Shown piece after piece: positions 24,721-33,564 of a DNA stretch of 64,000 bases; within the stretch, counting starts at the first letter, position 1, and each line of letters opens with the position of its first letter. Where the stretch lies: assembly GCA_014802325.1 (NCBI GenBank), contig JAAVCK010000014.1, positions 1 through 64,000 on the forward strand, in the 5' to 3' direction. The notes under the pieces were generated by a model, which had not been told where the DNA came from, searched no databases, and saw only the letters and a program-made list of their open reading frames with translations. The stretch is from Bacteroides sp. (lineage in GTDB: Bacteria > Bacteroidota > Bacteroidia > Bacteroidales > Muribaculaceae). The position numbers were made by a program, and so were the translations under genes.

Positions 24721-27246
24721 TTATTTAAACTGTTCGCCCTCTACTTCGAGCGCTGCGAAGATAAACGGTCCCACGCCCTTGGGGTCGTTGTCGCGCACCT
24801 GCTCGCTGATGTAATACTCAAATGTGCCGTCGCGGCGGTCCTTGCCACCGAGACCGGCCACTGCACAGCATTGGGTCAGCGACACGGTGCCGTCCTCGTT
24901 CTCCTTGATGAAATTCTTCAGCATACCGTCGTAGCCCTTGCGAGCGGATTCGGCATATTTGGCGTCGTCGAGCAGACCTAAGCGTGAGGCGCGGAGCAGA
25001 TTGTAGACATACATTGACGATGCGGTCGACTCAAGATAGTTGCCTTCGCGGCCCGGCTGGTCGAGCACCTGATACCACAGTCCGGTCTCGGGATCCTGAT
25101 ATTTCAGTATGCCGTCGGCTATGCTCTTAAGCAGGGCTATCAGCTCGGGGCGACGGGGATTGTCAGCCGGAAGCTCTTCGAGCACATCGGTCAGAGCCCA
25201 GATATACCATCCCTGAGCGCGACCCCATGCGTGTTTCGACTGACCGGTGGTCTTGTCGGCCCAGAATTGCTCGCGGGCCTCGTCCCATGCGTGGCGGTAG
25301 AGCCCGGTGGCGGGATCGTAGGCGTTGCGGGCTATGGCGAGGAACTGATCGGCGATGTCGTTATATACTGCTGCCTTCTCCTCGTCGTTGAGGAAGCGGT
25401 TGGCATACTTGATATAGAAAGGTTGTCCCATATACAGTCCGTCGAGCCATACCTGATGAGGATATACCTTCTTGTGCCAGAAAGAGCCCTCTTTGGTGCG
25501 GGGGTGCGACTTGAGCTGGCTCCAGAGCGTGTCGAGCGCCGTGCGGTATTTCTGATCGCCGGTGATGTCGAGCGCCGCCATGAGCACGGTGCCGTTTTTC
25601 AGGTGGTCGATGTTGTATTCAGCGGGTTTGTATTTCCATATCTTGCCCTGAGCGTTGACCATCGTGTCGGCATATGCCAGAGCATAGTCGCGGAAAGCGG
25701 TGTCGCCGTAGGTGTCGGCGAGTGCCAGCATGGCGTCAAGTTCCACACCGATGGCATACTGCCACTTGGGAGCCTTCACGTAGTCGAGCTGCCAGCTTTC
25801 GGGGAAGCGTATCATCTCGCTCTGGGCCATGCGCTGCGACATGGGAGCGTATTCATTCACCTTCTTGCCGTTGATGGTCACGTTGGCCAGGCGTACGTTG
25901 CGGTACATGCCTGTGAACGAGTTGTCTGACTTGACGTTGTCCCACACGCAGTTCTTGCATTCCACGTTGTATACGTTGCACACGTCTTTGAGTCCAATGA
26001 GCATCACTCCGTAGCGGCTCTTGTTGCAGTCCACGCGGTCGAGATACACGTCGCGAATCACCGGCGGATACGAGCGGTCGCAAGCCTCCTTGGGCTCGTA
26101 GTCGACGTTGATTTTCAATACGGCCTCGTCACACTGGCCCACCTTGATATCGCGCACGTAGATATTCTCTATCACGCCGCCGCGGCAGGGATTGGTCTTG
26201 ATGCGGATCACGCGCTCCAGATCGGGGCTGTCCATCACGCAACGCTCGGCGAAGAGATTGCGGAATCCGCCCGAGATCTCGCTGCCCACCACTACGCCGC
26301 CGTGGCCGTTTTTCATCACGCAGTCCCTCACGATGAAGTTCTCGCTGGGGCGGCCGTCCTCGCGGCCGTCGCGGTTGCGTCCGCTCTTGATGGCGATGCA
26401 GTCGTCGCCCGTGTCGAAGTAGCAGCGCTCTATCAGCACGTCTTTACACGACTCGGGGTCGCAGCCGTCGCCGTTGGGGCCGTCGTTCTGTATGTGCACG
26501 CCGCGCACCGTCACGTTCTCACACCACAGCGGGTGGATCACCCAGAAGGGCGAGCGGAGCAGCGTCACGTCCTCGATAAGCACGTTCTTGCAGTTGACGA
26601 AGTTGACCAGCTGCGGGCGCATGCCCATGCCGTCGCCCAGCACTCGCTTCTCCACCGGAGTGCCGTTTTCGTTCCACTCCTGGAGCAGCGGGCGGCCTAT
26701 CTTCTGAGAGATGATGCCGTCGGTGTAGCCGTAGACGGGCTTGCCGCACATGCGCCACCAGTTGCCGTTCTCGGCCGCTCCGTCCACGGTGCCTTTGCCG
26801 GTCAGCGCCACGTTTTCAGCGTCGATGGCGTAGATGCACGGCTGATAGTTATAGCAGTCCATGCCCTCCCAGCGGGTGAACACTACCGGAAATTCCTTGG
26901 GGTCGGTGGTGAAAAGGAGTGTGGCGCCCTCTTCAAGATGTAGGTTGACGTTGCTCTTGAGGGTGATGGGGCCCGTGAGCCACTCGCCGGCGGGTATTAT
27001 CACGCGGCCGCCGCCTTGCTTGGAGCACTGCTCTATCACATTATTTATTAACTGAGTATAGAGATGGCCTTTTTTCTTGCTGCGCTTGCCGTAGTCGAGG
27101 ATGTTGTAATCCTTGTCAGCGAATGTCGGCGCCTTGATGCGCGACTCGATCTGCGGATAGACGGTGTTCCACATTTCCTCGGGGTCAGTGGCACGCGCCG
27201 AAAAAAATATTACCGCCATCGTAAAAATTAACAGTACTTTTTTCAT
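24721..27246 (-). CDS. GH28 polygalacturonase-GH105 unsaturated galacturonyl hydrolase fusion
   Basis: This 841-residue exported two-domain enzyme has a signal peptide at about 1-19. The GH28 beta-helix (about 45-460) shows the four family motifs: NGDGCDPESC (Asp), TGDDCIAIKSG (Asp-Asp), GHGGVVVGSE and RIKTN. The GH105 (alpha/alpha)6 barrel (about 475-841) shows VWLDGLYMGQPF, SKHAWGRAQGWYIWAL and NYLESTASSMYVYNL. GH28 would release galacturonate or oligomers from pectin, and GH105 removes the unsaturated uronic acid left by the lyases next door. Having both in one chain couples the two steps. It is divergent from susC across 334 bases. The fusion boundary near residue 470 is continuous, with no frameshift. 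Confidence 0.92.
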   Translation of the reverse strand: MKKVLLIFTMAVIFFSARATDPEEMWNTVYPQIESRIKAPTFADKDYNILDYGKRSKKKGHLYTQLINNVIEQCSKQGGGRVIIPAGEWLTGPITLKSNVNLHLEEGATLLFTTDPKEFPVVFTRWEGMDCYNYQPCIYAIDAENVALTGKGTVDGAAENGNWWRMCGKPVYGYTDGIISQKIGRPLLQEWNENGTPVEKRVLGDGMGMRPQLVNFVNCKNVLIEDVTLLRSPFWVIHPLWCENVTVRGVHIQNDGPNGDGCDPESCKDVLIERCYFDTGDDCIAIKSGRNRDGREDGRPSENFIVRDCVMKNGHGGVVVGSEISGGFRNLFAERCVMDSPDLERVIRIKTNPCRGGVIENIYVRDIKVGQCDEAVLKINVDYEPKEACDRSYPPVIRDVYLDRVDCNKSRYGVMLIGLKDVCNVYNVECKNCVWDNVKSDNSFTGMYRNVRLANVTINGKKVNEYAPMSQRMAQSEMIRFPESWQLDYVKAPKWQYAIGVELDAMLALADTYGDTAFRDYALAYADTMVNAQGKIWKYKPAEYNIDHLKNGTVLMAALDITGDQKYRTALDTLWSQLKSHPRTKEGSFWHKKVYPHQVWLDGLYMGQPFYIKYANRFLNDEEKAAVYNDIADQFLAIARNAYDPATGLYRHAWDEAREQFWADKTTGQSKHAWGRAQGWYIWALTDVLEELPADNPRRPELIALLKSIADGILKYQDPETGLWYQVLDQPGREGNYLESTASSMYVYNLLRASRLGLLDDAKYAESARKGYDGMLKNFIKENEDGTVSLTQCCAVAGLGGKDRRDGTFEYYISEQVRDNDPKGVGPFIFAALEVEGEQFK

Positions 27247-27580
27247 GGATATTGAAACTTAATTTGTATATTTGCACAAAATTACCAAAAAACTCTAAGA
27301 TACCATTAAAACTTTCACATTTTTTATATAATATCTACAAAATATGCTGAACGGTATTTACGTTATAAACATTAATGTCGCTCAGCGGATTTTTTGACTA
27401 TTGACCAAACATATTTCATATATTTACATACCACAGCTCTTGCAAATCTATTAATTCTCTATCCACCTAAAAAACATAAAACATAAAAGCATGACTCTCC
27501 TCGAACGTTAAATTCAAATCTTAAAATTAGCATTTTTAACCCGAAAAGAAATTTTTTATTAATAACAACACAGTGACATC
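27247..27580. other. Divergent regulatory region between GH28-GH105 and susC
   Basis: There is no gene in these 334 bases. Two -7-like boxes lie close together near the left side, TATATTTG on plus (27267-27274) and TAATTTTG on minus (27277-27284), and could serve the two divergent units. I did not find good -33 boxes. The rest is AT-rich. No operator or riboswitch was recognised. Confidence 0.5.
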
Positions 27581-30500
27581 ATGAAAGACAATGTGACAAG
27601 TCATTATCAATGGCTGAAATTGTTCTCACCGGCACGCCTGATGAGGACAATGATGATTTTAGCGGTCCTTTGCGTAGGATTGCCTGTCTTCGCTCAGAAC
27701 ATTACCGTTACCGGTACTGTAGAAGATGAAACAGGCGAACCCGTAATGGGCGCTTCAGTGATTGTTGACGGTACTTCCAATGGTATGGCTACCGACCTCG
27801 ACGGTAACTTCACCATACCCAACGTATCGCCCAAAGCCAAACTCGTAGTTTCCTACATCGGTTACAAGACCGAAACCGTTTCCGTCGACGGCCGCACTAA
27901 TATTAAGGTGGTCCTCAAGGAAGACTCCGAAGTCCTCGACGAAGTGGTTGTGGTAGGTTACGGTACAATGAAGAAAAGCGACCTTACCGGTTCGGTTTCT
28001 TCAGTCGACACTGAAAAACTCAACGCCAAGGGTGCTCCCTCGATCCTCGAGAACCTTCAGGGTACCACTCCCGGTGTGAACATCACAAAGGCCACCGGCC
28101 GTACCAACGGTTCCGTAAACATCGAAATCCGCGGTAAGTCTTCAATCAACTCGGGTACTACCCCTCTGTTCGTTGTCGACGGTGTGATGTGCTCTGACAT
28201 CGACTTCCTCAACCCTCAGGATATCGAGCGTATCGACGTGCTCAAGGATGCTTCTTCTACAGCTATCTACGGTTCGCGCGCTACTGCCGGTGTCGTTATG
28301 GTCACCACCAAGGGCGGTCTTAACGTCAACAAGGCTCAGAAGGCTACGATCTCCTACGACGGTTACTATGGTATCAACCACGCTTCCCACAAGCCTAAAT
28401 TCATGGAAGGTCAGGACTGGTACTACTACCGCTTCGGTAAGTTCCTATCTCCCATGGGTGGCGACAATAACTATACCGCTCAGACTGCTCACTGGATGCT
28501 CCCCGCTTCCTATGGTGTAGGTCAGGCTCTCCTTCAGGAGAAGATCGCCGACCTTCAGTCGCCCTATATCATGAAGCAGCTCCTCGAAGCCGGCAACACC
28601 ACTGACTGGATCGACCTCGTGACTCGCGACGGTAACCAGCAGAACCACTACGTATCTATCCAGGGTGCCAGCGACACCGCCAACTATCACTTCGGTGTTG
28701 GTTACAACGGCGAAAACGGTATCTACGAAGGCGACTCTCAGCAGACCATCAGCTTCAAGGGTTCGGTTGACGCCCGCGTCAACAAAGTAATCAGCGCAGG
28801 TTTCAACTTCAACCTCGCCCAGATGAAGAACACCTATGCCGACGGCAACGCTATCGCTCAGGCCTACCGCGTGAACCCCTATATGATTCCTTATCAGGAA
28901 GATGGTGAAATCCAGCACTTCCCCGGCAACAAGTATACCCTCGGTACTGACGACCACCAGTTCTCTGACTTCGTCAATCCCCTCGACCGTATGCTCAACT
29001 CTACCGAAAAGCGCACCACTTACCGCGCCCTCGGTAACGTTTACCTCCAGCTCGACATTATCCCCGGTCTTAACATCAAGTCTACTTTCTCGCCCAGCTT
29101 CTCTACTTACCGCAACGGTCAGTACGTAGGTTACGATAACCCCCGCACCGGCAAGACTTATGTTGACGACGACGTTCACACCGCCACCGTTGTTAACAAG
29201 ACTTCTCTCTCTTGGACTTGGGACAACGTGATCAACTACAACAAGACTTTCGGTATCCACTCTATTTCTGCTATGGGTCTTTACTCAATGGAAAAGGGTA
29301 ACACCGAGGAATATGACATGGTGGCCAACAACGTGCTCCAGAACTCTGACTGGTGGAACATGGGTACCGGCGAAATCGACGCTACCAACACCAAGTCTTC
29401 TTACTCTGAAAGCTCTCTCCAGTCATTCGCTCTCCGTCTGAACTATACCCTCCTCAACCGCTACATGGCTACCGTGACTATGCGTTGGGACGGTTCGTCG
29501 AAGTTTGCCGACGGCTACCGCTGGGGCTCATTCCCCTCGGCCGCTCTCGCTTGGCGTATCAATGAGGAATCTTTCCTCCGCGACGTAACTTGGATCAACA
29601 ACCTCAAGCTCCGTCTCTCTTACGGTAAGACCGGTAACAACGCCGGTATCGGCAACTACGCCACCATCGTAGGTATCGGCTCGCCCGTTTACTATCCCTG
29701 GGGTTCAAGCTGGATTCAGGGTATCCCCGCCGGCGGTATCGTCGACAAGTCACTCAAATGGGAGACTTCTAAGGAATGGAACGTCGGTGTTGACTTCGGC
29801 TTCCTCCGCGATCGCATCAGCGGTTCGGTTGACTTCTATCAGAAAAATTCTTCCGAGCTTCTCTACAAGGTTGAACTTCCCCTCGAATCAGGAGGTCAGA
29901 CTATGACCACCAACGTCGGTAAGGTTCGCAACACCGGTGTCGAAATCGCTCTTACCACCGTCAACATCGATACCCGCGACTGGACTTGGACCACTTCGTT
30001 CACTTTCTCTAAGAACAAGAACGAAGTTAAGGAAATCAACGGCGTTTCTGATCAGATCGTATCTTCAGGCGCTACCGGTTCGCTCTTCGTTGGTTATCCC
30101 GTCAACAATATTTACCAGTATGTATGGGACGGCGTTGTATCTGACCGCATCATGACTGTGCCCGACCACGAAGTCGCTATCAACAATGGCTTCACCCCCG
30201 GCGACCAGGTTCGCGAATGCGACTACTACTGGGCTTGCTACGGCATCGGTGAAGGTCAGCCTATGGTTCGCGACGTCAATGGCGACGGCCAGTGGGACGA
30301 CAATGACCGTATGATCTTCAACGGCGACCCCAAATGGAGTGCATCGATGAGCTCTAACCTCAACTACCGTCTCCCCAAGAACGGTGGACAGCTCGACTTC
30401 GGATTTACCCTCTTCGCCAAGTATGGTTACTATGTTAACTCTTCATTCCTCAACGGTGACTACTACGACCTCCACGACCGTGGCCGCGGTAAGATGCAGA

Positions 30501-30907
30501 TGGATTACTACATCCCCGCCGGTACTATCGTAGACGTTGACGGTATCTACCCCGACGGTACTTTCCGCAACCCCACCTTCCAGATGAATACTCACTACGG
30601 TGACTATCCCATGCTCTCAGGTGGTACCAACGACGGTCTCGGCGTGGCTAAGGACCAATATCAGACCGCTCGCGGTCTCGACAAGGTGTCTTACCTCCGC
30701 GTTCAGAACATCACTCTCGGCTACACCTTCAGCAAAAACCTCATCAAGAGCTTCGCTTGCCAGAACCTCCGTCTCTACTTCACCGTCACCAACCCCTTCC
30801 TCTGGACCAAATATCGTGGTTTCGATCCTGAATGGGCTGCTGCTGCCGGCAAAAACGACGGTCCCAGCGTGACCTCTTATCAGATTGGTGCAAGCATTAA
30901 ATTCTAA
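27581..30907 (+). CDS. susC: SusC/RagA family TonB-linked outer-membrane protein
   Basis: This 1108-residue TonB-dependent transporter imports glycan oligomers. A long signal peptide (about 1-39) precedes a carboxypeptidase-regulatory domain (about 42-120: VTGTVEDETGEPVMGASV). The TonB-box region and SusC plug signature follow (VLDEVVVVGYGTMKKSDLTG; plug to about 245 with IERIDVLKDASSTAIYGSR), then a beta-barrel ending in the aromatic residue Phe (YQIGASIKF). There is no N-terminal STN domain, so direct anti-sigma-factor signalling is not expected. Codon bias is strong, suggesting high expression. susD follows 21 bases later. The pectin substrate is inferred from neighbouring enzymes. Confidence 0.96.
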   Translation: MKDNVTSHYQWLKLFSPARLMRTMMILAVLCVGLPVFAQNITVTGTVEDETGEPVMGASVIVDGTSNGMATDLDGNFTIPNVSPKAKLVVSYIGYKTETVSVDGRTNIKVVLKEDSEVLDEVVVVGYGTMKKSDLTGSVSSVDTEKLNAKGAPSILENLQGTTPGVNITKATGRTNGSVNIEIRGKSSINSGTTPLFVVDGVMCSDIDFLNPQDIERIDVLKDASSTAIYGSRATAGVVMVTTKGGLNVNKAQKATISYDGYYGINHASHKPKFMEGQDWYYYRFGKFLSPMGGDNNYTAQTAHWMLPASYGVGQALLQEKIADLQSPYIMKQLLEAGNTTDWIDLVTRDGNQQNHYVSIQGASDTANYHFGVGYNGENGIYEGDSQQTISFKGSVDARVNKVISAGFNFNLAQMKNTYADGNAIAQAYRVNPYMIPYQEDGEIQHFPGNKYTLGTDDHQFSDFVNPLDRMLNSTEKRTTYRALGNVYLQLDIIPGLNIKSTFSPSFSTYRNGQYVGYDNPRTGKTYVDDDVHTATVVNKTSLSWTWDNVINYNKTFGIHSISAMGLYSMEKGNTEEYDMVANNVLQNSDWWNMGTGEIDATNTKSSYSESSLQSFALRLNYTLLNRYMATVTMRWDGSSKFADGYRWGSFPSAALAWRINEESFLRDVTWINNLKLRLSYGKTGNNAGIGNYATIVGIGSPVYYPWGSSWIQGIPAGGIVDKSLKWETSKEWNVGVDFGFLRDRISGSVDFYQKNSSELLYKVELPLESGGQTMTTNVGKVRNTGVEIALTTVNIDTRDWTWTTSFTFSKNKNEVKEINGVSDQIVSSGATGSLFVGYPVNNIYQYVWDGVVSDRIMTVPDHEVAINNGFTPGDQVRECDYYWACYGIGEGQPMVRDVNGDGQWDDNDRMIFNGDPKWSASMSSNLNYRLPKNGGQLDFGFTLFAKYGYYVNSSFLNGDYYDLHDRGRGKMQMDYYIPAGTIVDVDGIYPDGTFRNPTFQMNTHYGDYPMLSGGTNDGLGVAKDQYQTARGLDKVSYLRVQNITLGYTFSKNLIKSFACQNLRLYFTVTNPFLWTKYRGFDPEWAAAAGKNDGPSVTSYQIGASIKF

Positions 30908-30928
30908 CCTTATCTAAGCGAATCAACA

Positions 30929-32776
30929 ATGAAACTTATCAATTATATTGGTCTCGCCGCCATCGCTACGATGTCGCTCACAAGCTGTAGCGACTTCCTT
31001 GACGCCGATAACAAATCGACCGCCAACGACGACGCCGATGCCTATCTTACAGCCCATCCCGAGTCGCTCCGTCCTGTGGCTTTCGACGCATTCAAGTATT
31101 TTGCGACTCATCTCGAACTCCATGAGGAGGCTACCGACCTCTATTTCGTGACCGCGGCTGCCGACGGTTACGGTGACTTTCAGGTTACTGCCGAGGACGG
31201 TACTGTGACTGACTACTATAAGAAGTCCTACAAGGCTATCGACTATGCCAACGGTATGGTTCACTACGGCGGTGCCGATACAAAGCTCGGCCACGAAGGT
31301 CGATTCCTCCGCGGTCTCGGTTACTACCACCTCGTTCAGCAGTTCGGCTCGGTTCCTTACGTGACTGAATATATCCAGAGCTCTACCCGCGATTATCCCC
31401 GTGAGGATCTCGGTGTAATCTACAGCTCTCTTATCGCTGACCTCACCGAGGTATACAATGCCAAGCTCCTTCCTGCTGTTGACCATGAGGGTAACCCCAG
31501 CCTTCAGGCTGTAGCTGCCCTTCTCGCCAAGCTTGAGCTTTCAGCTGCTTGGGATCTTGACACTCAGGTAGCCGACGCTGCTGCCGGTACTTACACCGTG
31601 ACCGGTCGCGATCACTTCGTTGAGGCTGCAAAGTGGGCCGAACTCGCCATCAACGGCGTGAAGCTCACCATGCCTTTCGAGCAGAAATGGTCTCCCTTCA
31701 ACGAGGGTAATGCCGAGGAGATCTTCTCCATGCAGTATGACCGCGCCGGTTTCCCCGGTGACGTCGCTACCGGCGGTCACTCTATGATGAACCAGTACAT
31801 GAGCTACTATGGCAACTGCCAGATCATCGGCCAGAAGGGTACAGGTTCAGGTGGTAAGCACCGTATGAGCTACAAGGCTCTCCGTCTCTTCGACCGCGAC
31901 GACGAGCGCTTCAACGGTACTTTCATGACCACTTACTACAACTGTCCTCTCGATGCAAGCGGCAACGTTCCCAGCGATGTTTGGGGTAAGGACGGATATC
32001 TCGCTTACTTCAACTGTACCGATGCTGAAAAGGCTGAAAAGAGAATCGCTTTCCAGTTCTTCCCCTGGTACTATACTGAAAGTGAAGCTCGCGAGGCTCT
32101 CGCTGCTATCCCCGGCAAGACTATTAAACCCGGAGAAAAGGAGAAATTCGGTATAATCAATCCTCAGGCTGTCATCCTCGACTATCCTTCGGTTACCATC
32201 ATTCCCTTCGAGGAAAATGGTACTCTCGGTAATGCTGACTCACAGAGCACCAAGGACTTCATCTCGCCTGCTTATGGTGGCGTATGCGTGAAGAAGTACG
32301 ACGATGCTGAGGCTGACAACGTGATCAAGGAAAATGACTACCGTGATATCCCCGTGTTCCACGTCAGCGATATGTATCTTGTAGCCGCCGAGGCTTACCT
32401 CATGGCTGGCAACGAAGGTCAAGCTCTTGCTAAAGTCAACGACGTGCGTAACCGTGCCAAGGCCGGTGCCCTCTCATCGTTCGGTGCATACGAGGCCGGT
32501 TACGTAGGTATCACTAACGTGCCTTTCACCGTTACTCCCCTCGACGTGATTCTTGATGAGCGTGGTCGTGAACTCTATGCCGAGCGTACCCGTTACGAGG
32601 ATCTCCGCCGCACCAAGCAGCTCATCCGCTACAACCTCGCATTCAGCCGTGTGATCTCTTCTCCCTCGCAGATGCAGAACCCCAAGGGTGAATACAAGTG
32701 GCTCCGTCCTATCCCCGCAAACGAAATCAACTTCAACACCTCGATGACGCTTGAGGATCAGAATCCCGGATATTAA
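30929..32776 (+). CDS. susD: SusD/RagB family glycan-binding lipoprotein
   Basis: This surface lipoprotein forms the lid of the SusC transporter. The 615-residue protein has a lipobox ending LTSC with Cys20. The N-terminal tetratricopeptide-like region includes YKAIDYANGMVHYGG and FLRGLGYYHLVQQFGSVPYVTE. The conserved C-terminal segment has DERGRELYAERTRYEDLRRT and ends WLRPIPANEIN. It is translated directly after susC and followed 24 bases later by another lipoprotein. Ligand residues cannot be inferred. Confidence 0.96.
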   Translation: MKLINYIGLAAIATMSLTSCSDFLDADNKSTANDDADAYLTAHPESLRPVAFDAFKYFATHLELHEEATDLYFVTAAADGYGDFQVTAEDGTVTDYYKKSYKAIDYANGMVHYGGADTKLGHEGRFLRGLGYYHLVQQFGSVPYVTEYIQSSTRDYPREDLGVIYSSLIADLTEVYNAKLLPAVDHEGNPSLQAVAALLAKLELSAAWDLDTQVADAAAGTYTVTGRDHFVEAAKWAELAINGVKLTMPFEQKWSPFNEGNAEEIFSMQYDRAGFPGDVATGGHSMMNQYMSYYGNCQIIGQKGTGSGGKHRMSYKALRLFDRDDERFNGTFMTTYYNCPLDASGNVPSDVWGKDGYLAYFNCTDAEKAEKRIAFQFFPWYYTESEAREALAAIPGKTIKPGEKEKFGIINPQAVILDYPSVTIIPFEENGTLGNADSQSTKDFISPAYGGVCVKKYDDAEADNVIKENDYRDIPVFHVSDMYLVAAEAYLMAGNEGQALAKVNDVRNRAKAGALSSFGAYEAGYVGITNVPFTVTPLDVILDERGRELYAERTRYEDLRRTKQLIRYNLAFSRVISSPSQMQNPKGEYKWLRPIPANEINFNTSMTLEDQNPGY

Positions 32777-32800
32777 TTCTAACAGTTAACACTTACCGAA

Positions 32801-33472
32801 ATGAAAAATATATTTAAAGTTCTGTCGATAGCTTGCATCGGTGCCGCTTTTACTGCGTGTGTTGATGATGTCAAAACTCCCGACCGCGGTGATCAGATCG
32901 ACCCGGTTCCCACTGTCGAGGGTACTTATGAGGGCACTTGGACTCTCGTTTATACCGAGAATACCACTGTCACCGAATACACGTGCGACGGCACTATTCA
33001 GCTCGCGCCTCTGACTCGCGTCGATGAAGACGGTAATTCGTTCGTGCAGAAGTTTGCCGCTTATGTCACTATAGATGCTGCTTTCTCTGACAATGTCGGC
33101 CAGAGCATGAATGACCTTACTTCGGCAGCCAACGTTTCGCCCCTTACCAACGCTCTGTCTTATCAGGTCTACAACTCTGTGACTCCCAACGGATTCACTA
33201 AGATTGCAAAAGACCCCGACGGCACTGTAGTTACTTACGATACCAAGATCGACGATGTTGACGTAACTCTCGATCGTGATGTCAACGCCACCTTTATGGG
33301 TCAGATCTTCCCCCGTACTGCTGACGGCGAACTCACCAAGGGCACTCCCGCTTACTTTGATGCTGTTCTTGAGTTTGAGTACATTTACCAGAAGACTGTT
33401 ATGAACGGTCGTCGTCCCGTAAAACTTGACTGTAAACAAACTTACAAATTTGTTGGTAAACTCAACAAATAA
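32801..33472 (+). CDS. Hypothetical lipoprotein in the SusE position
   Basis: This 223-residue protein has a lipoprotein signal (FTAC, Cys20). I do not recognise the remaining domain. The mature part is rich in Asp, Thr and beta-strand-like patterns (EGTYEGTWTLVYTENTT), and ends with EYIYQKTVMNGRRPVKLDC and a Lys-rich tail. It follows susD by 24 bases, a position often held by accessory glycan-binding lipoproteins (SusE/SusF or SGBP). A surface glycan-binding role is inferred from position only; the protein is shorter than most SusE proteins. Confidence 0.75.
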   Translation: MKNIFKVLSIACIGAAFTACVDDVKTPDRGDQIDPVPTVEGTYEGTWTLVYTENTTVTEYTCDGTIQLAPLTRVDEDGNSFVQKFAAYVTIDAAFSDNVGQSMNDLTSAANVSPLTNALSYQVYNSVTPNGFTKIAKDPDGTVVTYDTKIDDVDVTLDRDVNATFMGQIFPRTADGELTKGTPAYFDAVLEFEYIYQKTVMNGRRPVKLDCKQTYKFVGKLNK

Positions 33473-33483
33473 TTGTATATTTG
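33453..33483 (+). promoter_or_regulatory. Internal promoter for the secreted protein at 33565
   Basis: TTG (33453-33455) and -7 TATATTTG (33476-33483) are spaced by 20 bases, overlapping the end of the upstream lipoprotein gene. This would transcribe the following gene independently of susCD. Confidence 0.65.
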
Positions 33484-33495
33484 CATCGAAATCCT

Positions 33496-33521
33496 TTCCC
33501 CGGGGCTTAAACCCCGGGGAA
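33496..33521 (+). terminator. GC-rich hairpin between lipoprotein and secreted-protein genes
   Basis: TTCCCCGGGG pairs perfectly with CCCCGGGGAA around CTTAAA. It can end the susCD transcript, but it has no T-tract and lies only about 13 bases after the -7 box of the next promoter. It could instead be a 5' stem-loop on the next mRNA. Confidence 0.55.
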
Positions 33522-33564
33522 TTACCCTAAAATCTAATTTATTAACCTTACAATTTCACTATTT

